Counted from the first letter of the stretch, positions 8,997-18,254 are shown. The stretch is 64,000 nucleotides of DNA from DATFDN01 sp963762525 (GCA_963762525.1 CAVXKT010000002.1:248001-312000), one strand, 5' to 3'. Numbers and translations: made by a program. Notes: a model not told the origin generated them from the letters alone.

Positions 8997-9737
8997 ATGA
9001 CCTCTACATCCGAACGAGTGGCAGGAGCCGGAGCACTGCTGCTCGCAGCGTTCTCGCTGGCTTCCTCAGGGCCTGCCGCTGCCGGCAATCCCGCGAGCTG
9101 CCGACATTTTCACTTCATCGAGCGGACCGACATCGGGACACGCGCCCAACTCCCGCCGGGTGGCACGCCGCCGCCGCAAGATCTTTGTATACCGCACGGC
9201 TATCTCGTGCCGCCCTTGGCACCCTTGCCTCGAATCTACTTCAAGGAATGGGATGGGCTGGCAGACACGACCACCGACCTCGCGATTACCGCCAAATGGC
9301 CATCAATGGAATCGGTGTGGGACAAGCCGCGGCCGGACAGGAAGGAATACGACCCCGTCACGCACGGCAACCTGCTCAACATCTGGTTCGCCATGTCGAC
9401 CTCTTATCCGAGCGTCGATTTCCGCTTCAACGTTGAGAAACGTCTGCTGAATGCCACCCGACCGGGCGCGCCCCAGTTCGGGCTGCGACATCTTGTTCCG
9501 GACCCTTCCACGCCACGTCCTGAAGGGGAGCTATACTTCACGCCGGATCAAGTCCACTCTAGCTTTATTGTGTGCGATACTCCTTTAGTCGCGCGTTCCC
9601 CCGGCTGCAAGGAGACGTTCGAATATCTTGGGTATTTAATCACGGTCCAGTATTCCGTAGTTTATTTTCCAATGTGGGAAGAAATTCAAGAAAAGACCAA
9701 GCTCCTCATATCCCGCTTTCTTCCGGAAGAGAAATAG
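8997..9737 (+). CDS. Hypothetical secreted protein, AT-rich 3' half
   Basis: A 246-residue protein that I do not recognise. Residues 1-30 form a signal peptide (hydrophobic run AGALLLAAFSLASS ending near SGPAAAG), so it is probably periplasmic or outer-membrane associated. The mature part has cysteines at several positions, a proline-rich early section and an aromatic-rich C-terminus ending in a charged helix. ATG 8997 is chosen because GGGCGGAA precedes it and the signal peptide begins there. Base use shifts from GC-rich to clearly AT-richer beyond about 9540, unlike the neighbours, suggesting transfer. It lies between two fragments of duplicated genes and could be a cassette gene of the RTX locus (inference). 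Confidence 0.65.
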   Translation: MTSTSERVAGAGALLLAAFSLASSGPAAAGNPASCRHFHFIERTDIGTRAQLPPGGTPPPQDLCIPHGYLVPPLAPLPRIYFKEWDGLADTTTDLAITAKWPSMESVWDKPRPDRKEYDPVTHGNLLNIWFAMSTSYPSVDFRFNVEKRLLNATRPGAPQFGLRHLVPDPSTPRPEGELYFTPDQVHSSFIVCDTPLVARSPGCKETFEYLGYLITVQYSVVYFPMWEEIQEKTKLLISRFLPEEK

Positions 9738-9801
9738 GCGGCAGCACAAATGTATACCCGATCGCTTGCACTTAATAGTTACGACTTCGTAAGTGACCAG
9801 A

Positions 9802-10133
9802 GCAGGCGCTGTTCCGCAACGTCGGCCAGGCGGTCGGCATTTCGGTCACGACGCTGATCCTGACCCGCAGCGCGCAGATCGTCCATGCCGGGATCGCCGC
9901 CGGCATCACACCGTTCGATCGATTGCTGCAAGGCGGCGGCGCGGCTCTGGAACCCGGCGACGCCCGTCGGGGGCGGCCGCGCTGGATGCCATGATCAACC
10001 GCCAGGCGCAGATCATCGCCTACAACAACGACTTCCACCTGATGGCCTATATCGTCATCCCGCCGCTGTTGCTGCTGCTGCTGATGCGCCGCCCGCGGCG
10101 GACGACGGTGGCGGCGGGATAGAGCGCGCGCGA
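9802..10133 (+). pseudogene. Duplicated 3' end of the DHA2 transporter gene
   Basis: This stretch repeats 8317-8655, the last third of the EmrB-like gene with its stop and some trailing bases, at about 95% identity by eye. It lacks everything upstream: the join is at GCAGGCGCTG, 9802. A 6-base loss and a 1-base gain near 9938-9972 disturb the frame. It encodes no complete membrane protein and looks like a recombination product. Confidence 0.85.
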
Positions 10134-10588
10134 GATGGCCGATGACGCCCCGCCTTCCGGCACTTATCGGTGCGGACGGTATCCGGCGGGCCGTAGCGCG
10201 TTGCACGGTTCGTGCGATGGCCGCCGATTCCAACACGCCGGCTGCGCGCCGTCAGGTCATCGCCTCGCCGAGATTTAAGCAGCCTGGCTACCCGGGTTGA
10301 CGCTGTCCCGGGGCTCAGCGTCCCCCGAACAGCGCTACGATCATTTCATTTGCGTCCGCAATCCTGATCCGTTGCGGTCTCGTCAGCCAAAAAGGCCCTC
10401 CCTCCGGTCGGAAATTGCCGATCATGCTTACGCGCGGAAAAGGCTTGTTGGCGATGGTCCCATGCAGAATTCAGGTGCCGAGAGATGCCACGTCGGGCAT
10501 CCGGCACCCCGGGCGGCAAGTCCGCATCCCTGATACAACCACTCCGGTCGGATCCGCGTGAACGCGGCTATGATAGTGGAGAGTGGCC
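10134..10588. other. Stretch without recognisable genes
   Basis: About 455 bp between the transporter fragment and the next small gene. Apart from copy B of the dispersed motif (10369-10414) I see no convincing reading frame, RNA gene or terminator. Confidence 0.5.
10369..10414. repeat. Dispersed roughly 45-bp motif, copy B
   Basis: Pattern CCGTTGCGGT..CGTCAGCCA..A.GGCC..CC...GGTCGGA, closest to copy C. It is preceded by CATTTCATT at 10342-10350, as in copy A. An unknown gene starts about 175 bp downstream. Confidence 0.5.
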
Positions 10589-11089
10589 ATGAACCTTCAC
10601 TCGACCGCGAAATCAAGACAGACCGTGAAACGGCCGATGCGGCGCTTGAGCAGGTTGAAACCAAGCAGAGGTTTTGGATGCCGTTTATTCCTTTTGATCA
10701 GCGTGGGATCAGTAGCATCGCTGTATCCATCTCGAAATAGTGATGCCTTGCAGGGGGAAACGAATGAAATGAGAGCCGGCGCGTTCAGTTTCGAGGAGTT
10801 TGAAAAATCCCCGTCCTCCGATGAGGAAGCCGAAAGCAAAGCCTTGAAGGCTTTCTTAGAATTGTTCCCTGTTGGGTCGAATCTCGCCGACGCAAAAATG
10901 GCTCTGGAAAAAGGGGGAGCGAAATGTCAAATTGTGAACGATCGCGGCACGTTTCTGTATTGTTTGTACCGAAGACCGGCACACGGGCTGCTGACGATTG
11001 GTTCCATAGAATGGAGAATAGGTGTTTGGTTTGATTCCGGTGACAATATTACCAATGTAAAAATCTCAAGAGGGTTGACGGTACTCTGA
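10589..11089 (+). CDS. Hypothetical small membrane-anchored protein
   Basis: A 166-residue protein that I do not recognise. A basic N-terminus is followed by one hydrophobic segment (about residues 30-46, FLLISVGSVASLY), then a soluble domain with the pattern F.PVGS.LADAKM.LEKGGAKC...C.Y and a C-terminal part resembling small beta-rich periplasmic domains of BamE-like size (weak resemblance only). ATG 10589 follows GGAGAG at good distance. The gene is AT-richer than the window average, with codons unlike the neighbours, a sign of transfer. It lies just upstream of the truncated RTX copy. A role as immunity or accessory protein is speculation based on position. Confidence 0.6.
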   Translation: MNLHSTAKSRQTVKRPMRRLSRLKPSRGFGCRLFLLISVGSVASLYPSRNSDALQGETNEMRAGAFSFEEFEKSPSSDEEAESKALKAFLELFPVGSNLADAKMALEKGGAKCQIVNDRGTFLYCLYRRPAHGLLTIGSIEWRIGVWFDSGDNITNVKISRGLTVL

Positions 11090-11187
11090 CATGGGAACGC
11101 TCACTGTATATTACAAAAACGTCGTTTATCGAGACGTTGCTACCCGTATTATCACGAGCGGGCGACCCGGAGAGTGCGGCAGACGAC

Positions 11188-11895
11188 ATGGGGCTGGCCG
11201 ACGATCAACAAAGCCCGCTGGTGCTCGACCTCACCGGCAGCGGCATCAACCTGACGGCGCTCTCCTACACGTCGCCGTATTTCGACCTGACCGGCGACGG
11301 CTTCGCCACCAAGACCGGATGGATCGGCAGCGGGACTGGTCTGCTCTGTCTCGATCGCAACGGCGACGGGCAGATCAACTCCGGGCTCGAGTTGTTCGGC
11401 ACCGCCGACGGCTCGCCCAATGGATTCGCCGATCTCGCCAAGCTCGACGCCAACGGCGACGGCGCGATCGACGCCCACGACGCGCAGTTCGGCGATCTTC
11501 GCGTCTGGGTCGACGCCAACGGCAATGGCGTCGCCGATCCGGGCGAGTTGTTCACCCTCGCCCAGCTCGGCATCGTCTCGATCAATCTGAACGCCACCGC
11601 CGTTAACGAGTTGATCGCCGGCAACAGCATCAAATACACCAGCACCTACACGCTTGCAGATGGAACACAGCGCAGCATCGCCGATGCCTGGTTCGCCACC
11701 AGCCCCACCTACACCCGTCCCGACGTGGCGGTCGCCATCCCCTCGAATATAGCCGCGCTGCCGCAGGTGAACGGCTTCGGGTCGATGGCCGATTTGCAAA
11801 CGGCGATGGTCGCCGATCCCGAGCTGGCCGGGATGGTGCAGAACTTCCAGGCCCTCTCGGCTTCGACCGATCCGGCGATGGTCGCGGCCGACGTG
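11188..11895 (+). pseudogene. Truncated internal copy of the RTX/EF-hand gene
   Basis: Bases 11206-11895 repeat 13985-14674 of the full RTX gene base for base without gaps, about 94% identical by eye. The copy covers the SPLVLDLTG segment, three EF-hand/dockerin-like calcium loops (DRNGDGQIN, DANGDGAID, DANGNGVAD) and the following region up to AADV. The N-terminal part, glycine-rich domain and C-terminal repeats are missing. The frame stays open across the join into unrelated sequence to about 12156, and no ribosome-binding site precedes ATG 11188. This resembles an orphan module left by recombination, though a short calcium-binding product cannot be ruled out. Confidence 0.75.
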
Positions 11896-12047
11896 GGCCA
11901 CGAGGTCGGGGCGATTGGCGTCGATCACCGCGACGGCGTGGCGGCGCAGTTCCGCGGCCATGGTCCGGAGCCCGGCATCGGGTCGCGCCCCCGACGTGCG
12001 CGCGACAATGCGGAACGCGGCGCGAGCTTCGGTAGCGGCAGGATGGC
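11896..12047 (-). pseudogene. Possible fragment of a proA-like gene
   Basis: Read on the minus strand this encodes a run such as LRTMAAELRRHAVAVIDAN followed by RPDLVA, matching the pattern near the N-terminus of gamma-glutamyl phosphate reductase (A..L..MA..LR..A..I..AN..DL). Only about 50 codons are present, beginning exactly where the RTX homology stops. It would be a foreign scrap caught in the rearrangement. The match is by eye and short. Confidence 0.35.
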
Positions 12048-12106
12048 AATCGCCATGCGGTCGGCCGGAGTGGAAAACGACAATCACTTTCCATTCGGAC
12101 GCTTAA

Positions 12107-12154
12107 CCGTTACGGTTCGTAACAGCCAGGATGGCCACCCCGGAGGTCGGAGAT
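12107..12154. repeat. Dispersed roughly 45-bp motif, copy C
   Basis: Pattern CCGTTACGGTTCGTAACAGC then CA.GATGGCCACCCC and GGTCGGAGATG; the inverted repeat GCCA-GGA-TGGC is kept as in copy A. The motif ends just upstream of the ribosome-binding site of the gene at 12188. Confidence 0.5.
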
Positions 12155-12187
12155 GACCGGCCAAAGTTACGCGACAGGGAGGCTGCG

Positions 12188-12697
12188 GTGAGTTTTCAAT
12201 CCAAGGGTTTCGGATACGCCGATGATCTCGAGAGAGGGATCCGAATCTCTCTGGGAAGGGTCGTCGGAACCCATATTATTAACAACGACCGCGATTCTTG
12301 GCAAGTCTTCTTGCGTTATCAGTCTGGAAATGTGGATTTTAGCTGCAGATATTACCTTAAACATAGCAATCTAGAATACGACCGCAACGACACCCGGCAA
12401 ACAGTTCAATACGTATCAAAGATTATAATTCCCGAGCGACAACTTCGAAATTGGTATACCAATGCTCGTGCGCGATGCGGCGATGAGGGCGGCTACTTAT
12501 CCCCGGATTTCGCCGGGCTCAAAAGAGATATCTGTGAGGCGATAGCGGTCAACGAACGACAGGCAAAACGCCCTGCATCCCAATTTGTAGAAGTGCCCGA
12601 GACGGTGGTGTGCTTCGTTGAAAATCCGAAGTATCCGGACGAGGTCTACAAGCTGCTTCAAGAAGGAAATTGCAAAGGGGCTCAATCATGCTCCTGA
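12188..12697 (+). CDS. Unknown protein coupled to the RTX gene
   Basis: A 169-residue soluble protein with no signal peptide that I do not recognise. It is rich in aromatic and charged residues, has five or six cysteines, and ends CKGAQSCS. GTG 12188 is preferred over ATG 12131 because GGGAGG sits five bases before it. Its last ten bases overlap the ATG of the RTX gene (12688), so the two are probably translated together. Central bases 12250-12450 are AT-rich against the GC-rich neighbours, suggesting transfer. HlyC-type acyltransferases are of similar size and position in RTX operons, but I cannot see their signature. Dedicated chaperone, activator or immunity protein are open options. Confidence 0.65.
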   Translation: MSFQSKGFGYADDLERGIRISLGRVVGTHIINNDRDSWQVFLRYQSGNVDFSCRYYLKHSNLEYDRNDTRQTVQYVSKIIIPERQLRNWYTNARARCGDEGGYLSPDFAGLKRDICEAIAVNERQAKRPASQFVEVPETVVCFVENPKYPDEVYKLLQEGNCKGAQSCS

Positions 12698-15600
12698 CGC
12701 AATCCGCCATTGATGCCACCTACAATCGGTTCGACCTGTCATCAACGGAACAAGGTGCGATTCAGCAATCGATTAAAAGCGGTGAGCTGGGGCAGCTTCT
12801 CAACACGGTGGATACATTTTCGGGAGCCGCACCGACGCCGGGCGCAACGGCGATCTTCTCTTCGGTTCCATCGAGACTCCGCAAGCGAGGTGGGCGCATG
12901 GCAAATTGCCAATCAACTCGCTGCCGAAAGCAACGGAACGAAATACACAATCAACCAGACGGACGTCGGTCGCTTCATCAGCGATGGGACCATTATGGAT
13001 TCGACCTTCGGCGATCTGCAGCAGGCGCTCGACGGCCCAATAAGCGACGGCGTGAGAGGTGCGGTTTCGCAAATCGTGGGTGGGGAGGCTTCGGCCATCT
13101 TCACGGAAGCGGCGCCGGCCGGCTCCGAAGTCGTTCTCGGTCACAATGTCAATCCGAACAGCGTCTACAACACGACAGAGCTGCCAACCTACACAGACGC
13201 TTATGGCGCGCCACCTTCGGCGGTTGATGACAGTAGGCTATCAACGGCCGACGACGGGACGGTAAGCTTTAGCGACAATTTAACCTACACTCCCGAGCAA
13301 CTTGGGATACAGGATGTATTCAACCGTTCTACAGGCACCTATTCGGAAATCCCCGGATCAGCTCCGCTAAGCTCGGATCAGACGCTTGTCGACCCGGTCA
13401 AAGGCTCCGAATTGTTTGCCGGTGCAGATCAACCGGGTGCAAGCGATGCAGCGCTGAGCGATTTCACCTCGGCTGCCGAAGGTGCGGGCGTCACCGGCGC
13501 CGCCCTGGACGGTATCGGGGCCTTGGGCGGCCTCGTCGAAGCCGGCGGTTATGCGGCACTTGCTTACGGTACTTACGAAGCGGGGTCGCAGGCGATCTCC
13601 CAAGCCGAGGCGGGCAACTACGCCGGCGCGGCGATGACCATGGCGGATTTCGGGGCCGCGGTCACCGGCGGATTGATCGGCGCCGAGAACGGTGCGGTGA
13701 TCGGTGCCGAAGTGGGCGGACCGGCCGGCGCGCTCGCCGGCAGCGTTATCGGCGCGGTCGCAGGGTCCGGGCTGGCAAGCTTGATGGCCAACCAACTTGC
13801 AAGCGATGTGGCAAGTTTTCTCGGCGCCGTGGCCGGCGGCCTCGGTCGTGGTCAGCCGGGCAGCCCCGGATCGCCGGGGAGCCCCGGATCACCCGGCGCC
13901 CCGAGTAGTGGCGATCCGTCGGCGCCTTCGGGCGGCAGCGGTGACGCGGGCGGCGGCGCCGGATCAATGGGGGGCGCAAACGGGCAACAAAGCCCGCTGG
14001 TGCTCGACCTCACCGGCAATGGCATCAACCTGAGCGCGCTTTCGCCGTATTCGCCGTATTTCGACCTCACCGGCGACGGCTTTGCCACCAAGACCGGCTG
14101 GATCGGCAGCGGGACGGGCCTGCTTTGTCTCGATCGCAACGGCGACGGGCAGATCAACTCCGGGCTGGAGTTGTTCGGCACCGCGGACGGCTCGCCCAAT
14201 GGCTTCGCCGATCTCGCCAAGCTCGACGCCAACGGCGACGGGGTGATCGACGCCCACGACGCGCAGTTCGGCGATCTTCGCGTCTGGGTCGACGCCAACA
14301 GCAATGGCGTCGCCGATCCGGGCGAGTTGTTCACCCTCGCCCAGCTCGGCATCGTCTCGATCAATCTGAACGCCACCGCCGTTAACGAGTCGATCGCCGG
14401 CAACAGCATCAAATACACCAGCACCTTCACGCTTGCAGATGGAACACAGCGCAGCATCGCCGATGCCTGGTTCGCCACCAGCCCCACCTACACCCGTCCC
14501 GACGTGGCGGTCGCCATCCCCTCGAATATAGCCGCGCTGCCGCAGGTGAACGGCTTCGGGTCGATGGCGGATTTGCAAACGGCGATGGTCGCCGATTCCA
14601 CCCTGGCCGGGATGGTGCAGAACTTCCAAGCCCTCTCGGCTTCGAACGATCCGGCGGTGATCGCGGCCGACGTGCAGGCGATCATGTATGAATGGGCCGG
14701 CGTGGCGAATCTCGATCCGAGCAGCCGAGGCTCCTTCGTCGATGCGCGCCAGCTCGCCTTCGCCGAGAAATACACCGGCATCGCCTTCGACGGCGGCACC
14801 GGCGACCCCGCGAGACTTCAGGGCGTGCAGGCCAACCAGGCGTGGAACGATTTGTTCGACGGCATCCAGGCCCGGCTGTTGCTGCAAAGCGGCGCCAGCG
14901 CGGAGGTGCCGGAATTCACCTTCAACCAGGCCGCCGATTTCGTGCTGCCCGCGGTGGATTTCGCGGCCTCGTTCCAGGACGCGCTGGCCCGGTTGGGGCC
15001 GATCAGCCAGGCCAATTTCGGCCAATGGTCGCTCGTGCTGCGCACCGCCGACGCCTTCCGGCTCGATGCGCATCTGCCGATGGCGAACTATCTTGCCGCC
15101 ATCGCCGGCGCCACCTCCGATACCGTCGCCTCGGTCGCCAACGCCATCTCGACCGATGTGCAGGTGAGCTTCGCCGCTGACGGCAGCATCGTCGAGACCG
15201 GGACCAATCTCGGCAGCGACTTCTACGCCGGCCCCGGCGTGAGCAAGCTCATCGGCAACAAGGTCGGCGTGTTCCCCAATCCGACCGAGACTTTTCACTA
15301 CAACCCGGGCGACGGCGCGCTGGAGATCGACGAATACGATCCCACCTCGGCGCCCGCCAACATTCTTTATATGGGCGCCGGCATCGCGGCGTCGCAAGTT
15401 GCCGTCACCGGCGACGCCAACGGCAACATTATCCTGACCGACGGCACCGCCGGCGACCGAATCACGCTCCGCTGGATGGACGGATCGGGGCTCTATCAAT
15501 CCTCGTCCGGGGTTCAGCAGATCGCCTTCGCCGACGGCACCACCTGGTCGAGCGCGCAAGTGCTGGCGATGGCCACCACCGGAACCGCCGGCAACGACAG

Positions 15601-16738
15601 CCTCTACGGCGGTTACGCGCCTCAGGTGTTCGACGGCAAGGGCGGCAACGATTACGAACAGGGCTGCGGCTACGGCGACACGTTCGTGTTCAACCCCGGA
15701 TACGGAAGGCTGGAGATCGACGAATACAACGTGTTCGGCGGCGTCAACACGCTGAAGCTCGGCTCGGGCATCACCGCTTCGCAGATCGCGGTGACGGGCG
15801 ACAGTTCCGGCAATCTCTATCTCACCGACGGCATCAGCGGCGATCAGGTGAAGCTCGACGACGCGATGCGCAGTTCGTATTACGGCGTGCAGGCGGTGCA
15901 GTTCGCCGACGGCGCCACCTGGACCAAGGCGCAGCTGATCCAGCAGGAAACGACCGGCACCCCAAGCGTTGACAACCTCTACGGCAGCTCCGGCGCCGAC
16001 ACCTTCGACGGCAGGGGCGCCCCGGCCGGCTCGCAAGACTATGAGAACGGCAATGGCGGCGGCGATACGTTCATCTACAACCGGGGCTACGGCAATCTGG
16101 AGGTCGATGAGACCGACTACGGCTCGAATCCCGACAATGTCCTGAAGCTCGGGCCGGGAATTACCGCCGCCGGGGTGGAAGTGACCGCCGACGGTTCGGG
16201 AAACCTTACGCTGACCGATGGCCTCGCCGGCGATGTGGTAAAGCTGGATTGGGAGATGTACGGCGGTTACTACGGAGTGCAGGGAATCGCCTTTGCGGAC
16301 GGCACCTCCTGGACCAAGGCGCAGCTGATCGGCCAGGCCACCGCCGGTACGGCCGGCGCCGACACGCTCTACGGCAGCTCCGGCGCCGACGTGTTCGACG
16401 GCAAGGGCGCGCCGGCCGGCTCGCAGGACTACGAGCAGGGCAACGGCGGCGGCGATACTTTCATCTTCAACCAGGGCTACGGAGCGCTGGAGATCGACGA
16501 AGCCGATTTCGCCTCGACCCCCAACAATGTCCTGAAGCTCGGCGCCGGCATCACCGCCGCGCAGCTCACGGCGGTGAGCGACAGCGCCGGCAACATCTAT
16601 CTGAGCGACGGCGTCAGCAGCGACCAGGTGAAGCTCGACGATGAGCTCGGCGGCTCCTATTACGGCGTGCAGAGCATCCAGTTCGCCGACGGGACCAGTT
16701 GGAGCCGCCAGCAGCTGGTGACCCTCGCCACCCACTGA
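12688..16738 (+). CDS. RTX-type calcium-binding exoprotein with EF-hand and HCBP-related repeats
   Basis: About 1350 residues. Order: an N-terminal region starting MLLTQSAIDATYNRF; a glycine-zipper domain (13480-13850); a collagen-like linker of GSP triplets (13858-13905); SPLVLDLTG with three calcium loops (DRNGDGQIN, DANGDGVID, DANSNGVAD) as in FrpC-like proteins; a long middle domain; then four C-terminal repeats of about 115 residues (15270-16735), each with a GDTF.(F/Y)N.GYG turn, an LxLGxGI segment and a FADG(T/A)(S/T)W end of the HCBP-related type. There is no N-terminal signal peptide, so type I secretion is expected; no transporter is in the window. ATG 12688 follows AAGGGG. One apparent +1 frameshift lies near 12870-12885. 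Confidence 0.82.
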
Positions 16739-16764
16739 GATTTGTCTCGGATTCGAGGCAACCA

Positions 16765-16799
16765 AACGCAGATGGCTCCTTGCGGCGAGCCATTTGCGT
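16765..16799 (+). terminator. Hairpin behind the RTX gene
   Basis: Inverted repeat with arms ACGCAGATGGCTC and GAGCCATTTGCGT around an eight-base loop (one mismatch), 27 bp behind the RTX stop. It is followed by only short T runs, so it may terminate or protect the transcript rather than be a classical Rho-independent terminator. Confidence 0.5.
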
Positions 16800-16902
16800 A
16801 CGCGTTATTGCGGTGCACAACGGGTGTTGCGTACACGTTATTGCGGTGCACAACGGGCGTTGTGTACGCGGTTTTGGGGTCCCGGCTCCCGTTGTGTACG
16901 CG
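16798..16902. repeat. 33-bp tandem repeat, three units
   Basis: Units start at 16798, 16831 and 16864, each beginning GTACGCG or GTACACG, followed by a closing GTACGCG at 16896. Units one and two share TTATTGCGGTGCACAACGGG; the third is diverged and one base shorter. It fills the gap between the RTX hairpin and the convergent MFS gene. Function unknown. Confidence 0.75.
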
Positions 16903-16905
16903 CTC

Positions 16906-18177
16906 CTAAGCCAGCGCCGCCACCGGGCGGCGGGCGATGCGCAATACCAGCAGCGCGGCGATGAAGCACAGAGCGCCGCTGCCGGCGAAGGCGAGCGCGT
17001 AGCTGCCCGTGAAGCTTCGCACCTCGCCCGCCCCGAGCGCGGCGACGGCGCCGCCCAACTGGTGTCCGGCGGCAATCCAGGAGACGATCACCGGGGCGTC
17101 GCGCTTGCCGAACACCCGGGTCGTCAGCGCCACCGTCGGCGGAATGGTGGCGACGAAATCCAGGCCGAAGAACACCGAGAACACCGAAAGGCTCAGCAAG
17201 TCGAAACCGCTGAACGGCAGCCATAGCAAGGAGAGGCCGCGCAGCCCGTAGTACCAGAACAGCAGGATGCGCGAATCGACGCGGTCGGTCAGCCAACCGG
17301 ACCCGAGGGTGCCGAAGAAGTCGAACACGCCGATGGCGGCCAGGAAGCTCGCCGCTGTGATCGTCGGAATGCCGTGATCGACGCAGTAGGGAATGAGATG
17401 CGTTATCACCAGGCCATAGGTGGAGAAGCCGCAGATCGAGAAGCTGCCGGCGAGCAGCCAGAAATCGAGTGAGCGCGCGCCGCGCCCGAGCCCCGCGAGC
17501 GCGATGCGGAACGGGTTCTCCGCCGACGGCGCCTCGGTCGGCGCTGCCGCCACGCCCAACGGGGCGAGGCCGACCGCGTCCGGGTTCTCCGCCAGCAGCA
17601 GCCAGACCAGCGGAACCAGCGCGACCAGCACGCCGGCCGCGGTCCAGGGAACGCCGCGCCAGCCCGCCACCTCGCTGATGCGCGCGAGCAGCGGCATGAA
17701 GATGAGCTGCCCGCTGGCGTTGCCGGCCGTCAGCATTCCGATGACCAGCCCGCGATGGGCGACAAACCAGCGATTCGCCACCGTCGCCGCCAGCGCCATC
17801 ATCCCGAGGCTGGACCCGAGCCCGACCAGCACGCCCCAAGTCAGATACAGTTCCCAGATTTGCGAGATGAACCCCGAAAGCCCGGCGCCGACCGCCAACA
17901 GCGCCATCGAGCCGAGCACGGTCGCGCGCAGCCCGATGGTGCGCATCAGCGCCGCCGCGAACGGCCCGCCCAGGCCGAACAGCGCGATGTTGAGCGAAAT
18001 CGCGCCCGAGATCGTTCCCGCGTCCCACCCGTAAGCCCGCTCCAGCGGCACGATGAGAATGCCCGGCGCGGCGCGCACGCCGACCGAGCACAGGATCACG
18101 ACGAAGCTGATCCCCGCCACCACCCACGCATAGTGGACGCGGCCATCGAGCAATCGGGCGAGGCGGCGGGAAACCAT
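16906..18177 (-). CDS. MFS transporter, probably organic-acid type
   Basis: A 423-residue, 12-segment inner-membrane major facilitator. The N-terminus HYAWVV(A/V)GISF and the later GWLTDRVDSR loop resemble the oxalate/formate antiporter-monocarboxylate carrier group; substrate unknown. ATG 18177 is the first codon ahead of the membrane part, with GGAG a suitable distance upstream; further in-frame upstream ATGs overlap the palindromic sites and are unlikely. A TetR gene is divergent, and two identical palindromes lie between the starts, so the transporter is probably repressed by that regulator. Confidence 0.85.
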   Translation of the reverse strand: MVSRRLARLLDGRVHYAWVVAGISFVVILCSVGVRAAPGILIVPLERAYGWDAGTISGAISLNIALFGLGGPFAAALMRTIGLRATVLGSMALLAVGAGLSGFISQIWELYLTWGVLVGLGSSLGMMALAATVANRWFVAHRGLVIGMLTAGNASGQLIFMPLLARISEVAGWRGVPWTAAGVLVALVPLVWLLLAENPDAVGLAPLGVAAAPTEAPSAENPFRIALAGLGRGARSLDFWLLAGSFSICGFSTYGLVITHLIPYCVDHGIPTITAASFLAAIGVFDFFGTLGSGWLTDRVDSRILLFWYYGLRGLSLLWLPFSGFDLLSLSVFSVFFGLDFVATIPPTVALTTRVFGKRDAPVIVSWIAAGHQLGGAVAALGAGEVRSFTGSYALAFAGSGALCFIAALLVLRIARRPVAALA

Positions 18178-18204
18178 GATGCGCTCCGGCGTACGGCGTG
18201 CTAT

Positions 18205-18254
18205 CATGACGACCGTCATGCCAAGGTCAAGCGAAATCCATGACGACCGTCATG
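18205..18254. promoter_or_regulatory. Two identical palindromes, likely TetR operators
   Basis: CATGACGACCGTCATG occurs at 18205-18220 and again, identical, at 18239-18254. Each has six-base arms (ATGACG/CGTCAT) around a two-base centre, spaced 34 bp apart, in the gap between the divergent MFS and TetR genes. The regulator's start region overlaps them, fitting autoregulation plus control of the transporter. Confidence 0.7.

Noticed and set aside
8793..12154. Integron attC cassette array
   Set aside because: No integrase in the window, core-site patterns are lacking, and the copies are not at regular cassette borders.
12188..12697. HlyC-type RTX acyltransferase
   Set aside because: Size and position fit, but I cannot see the conserved His/Asp motifs or the N-terminal pattern of the family.
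13964..16765. Very long open frame antisense to the RTX gene
   Set aside because: The composition mirrors the GC-rich repeats of the plus strand; no ribosome-binding site, no family, and it repeats in step with the RTX units.
16798..16902. CRISPR array
   Set aside because: Units are contiguous with no spacers and no cas genes are present.
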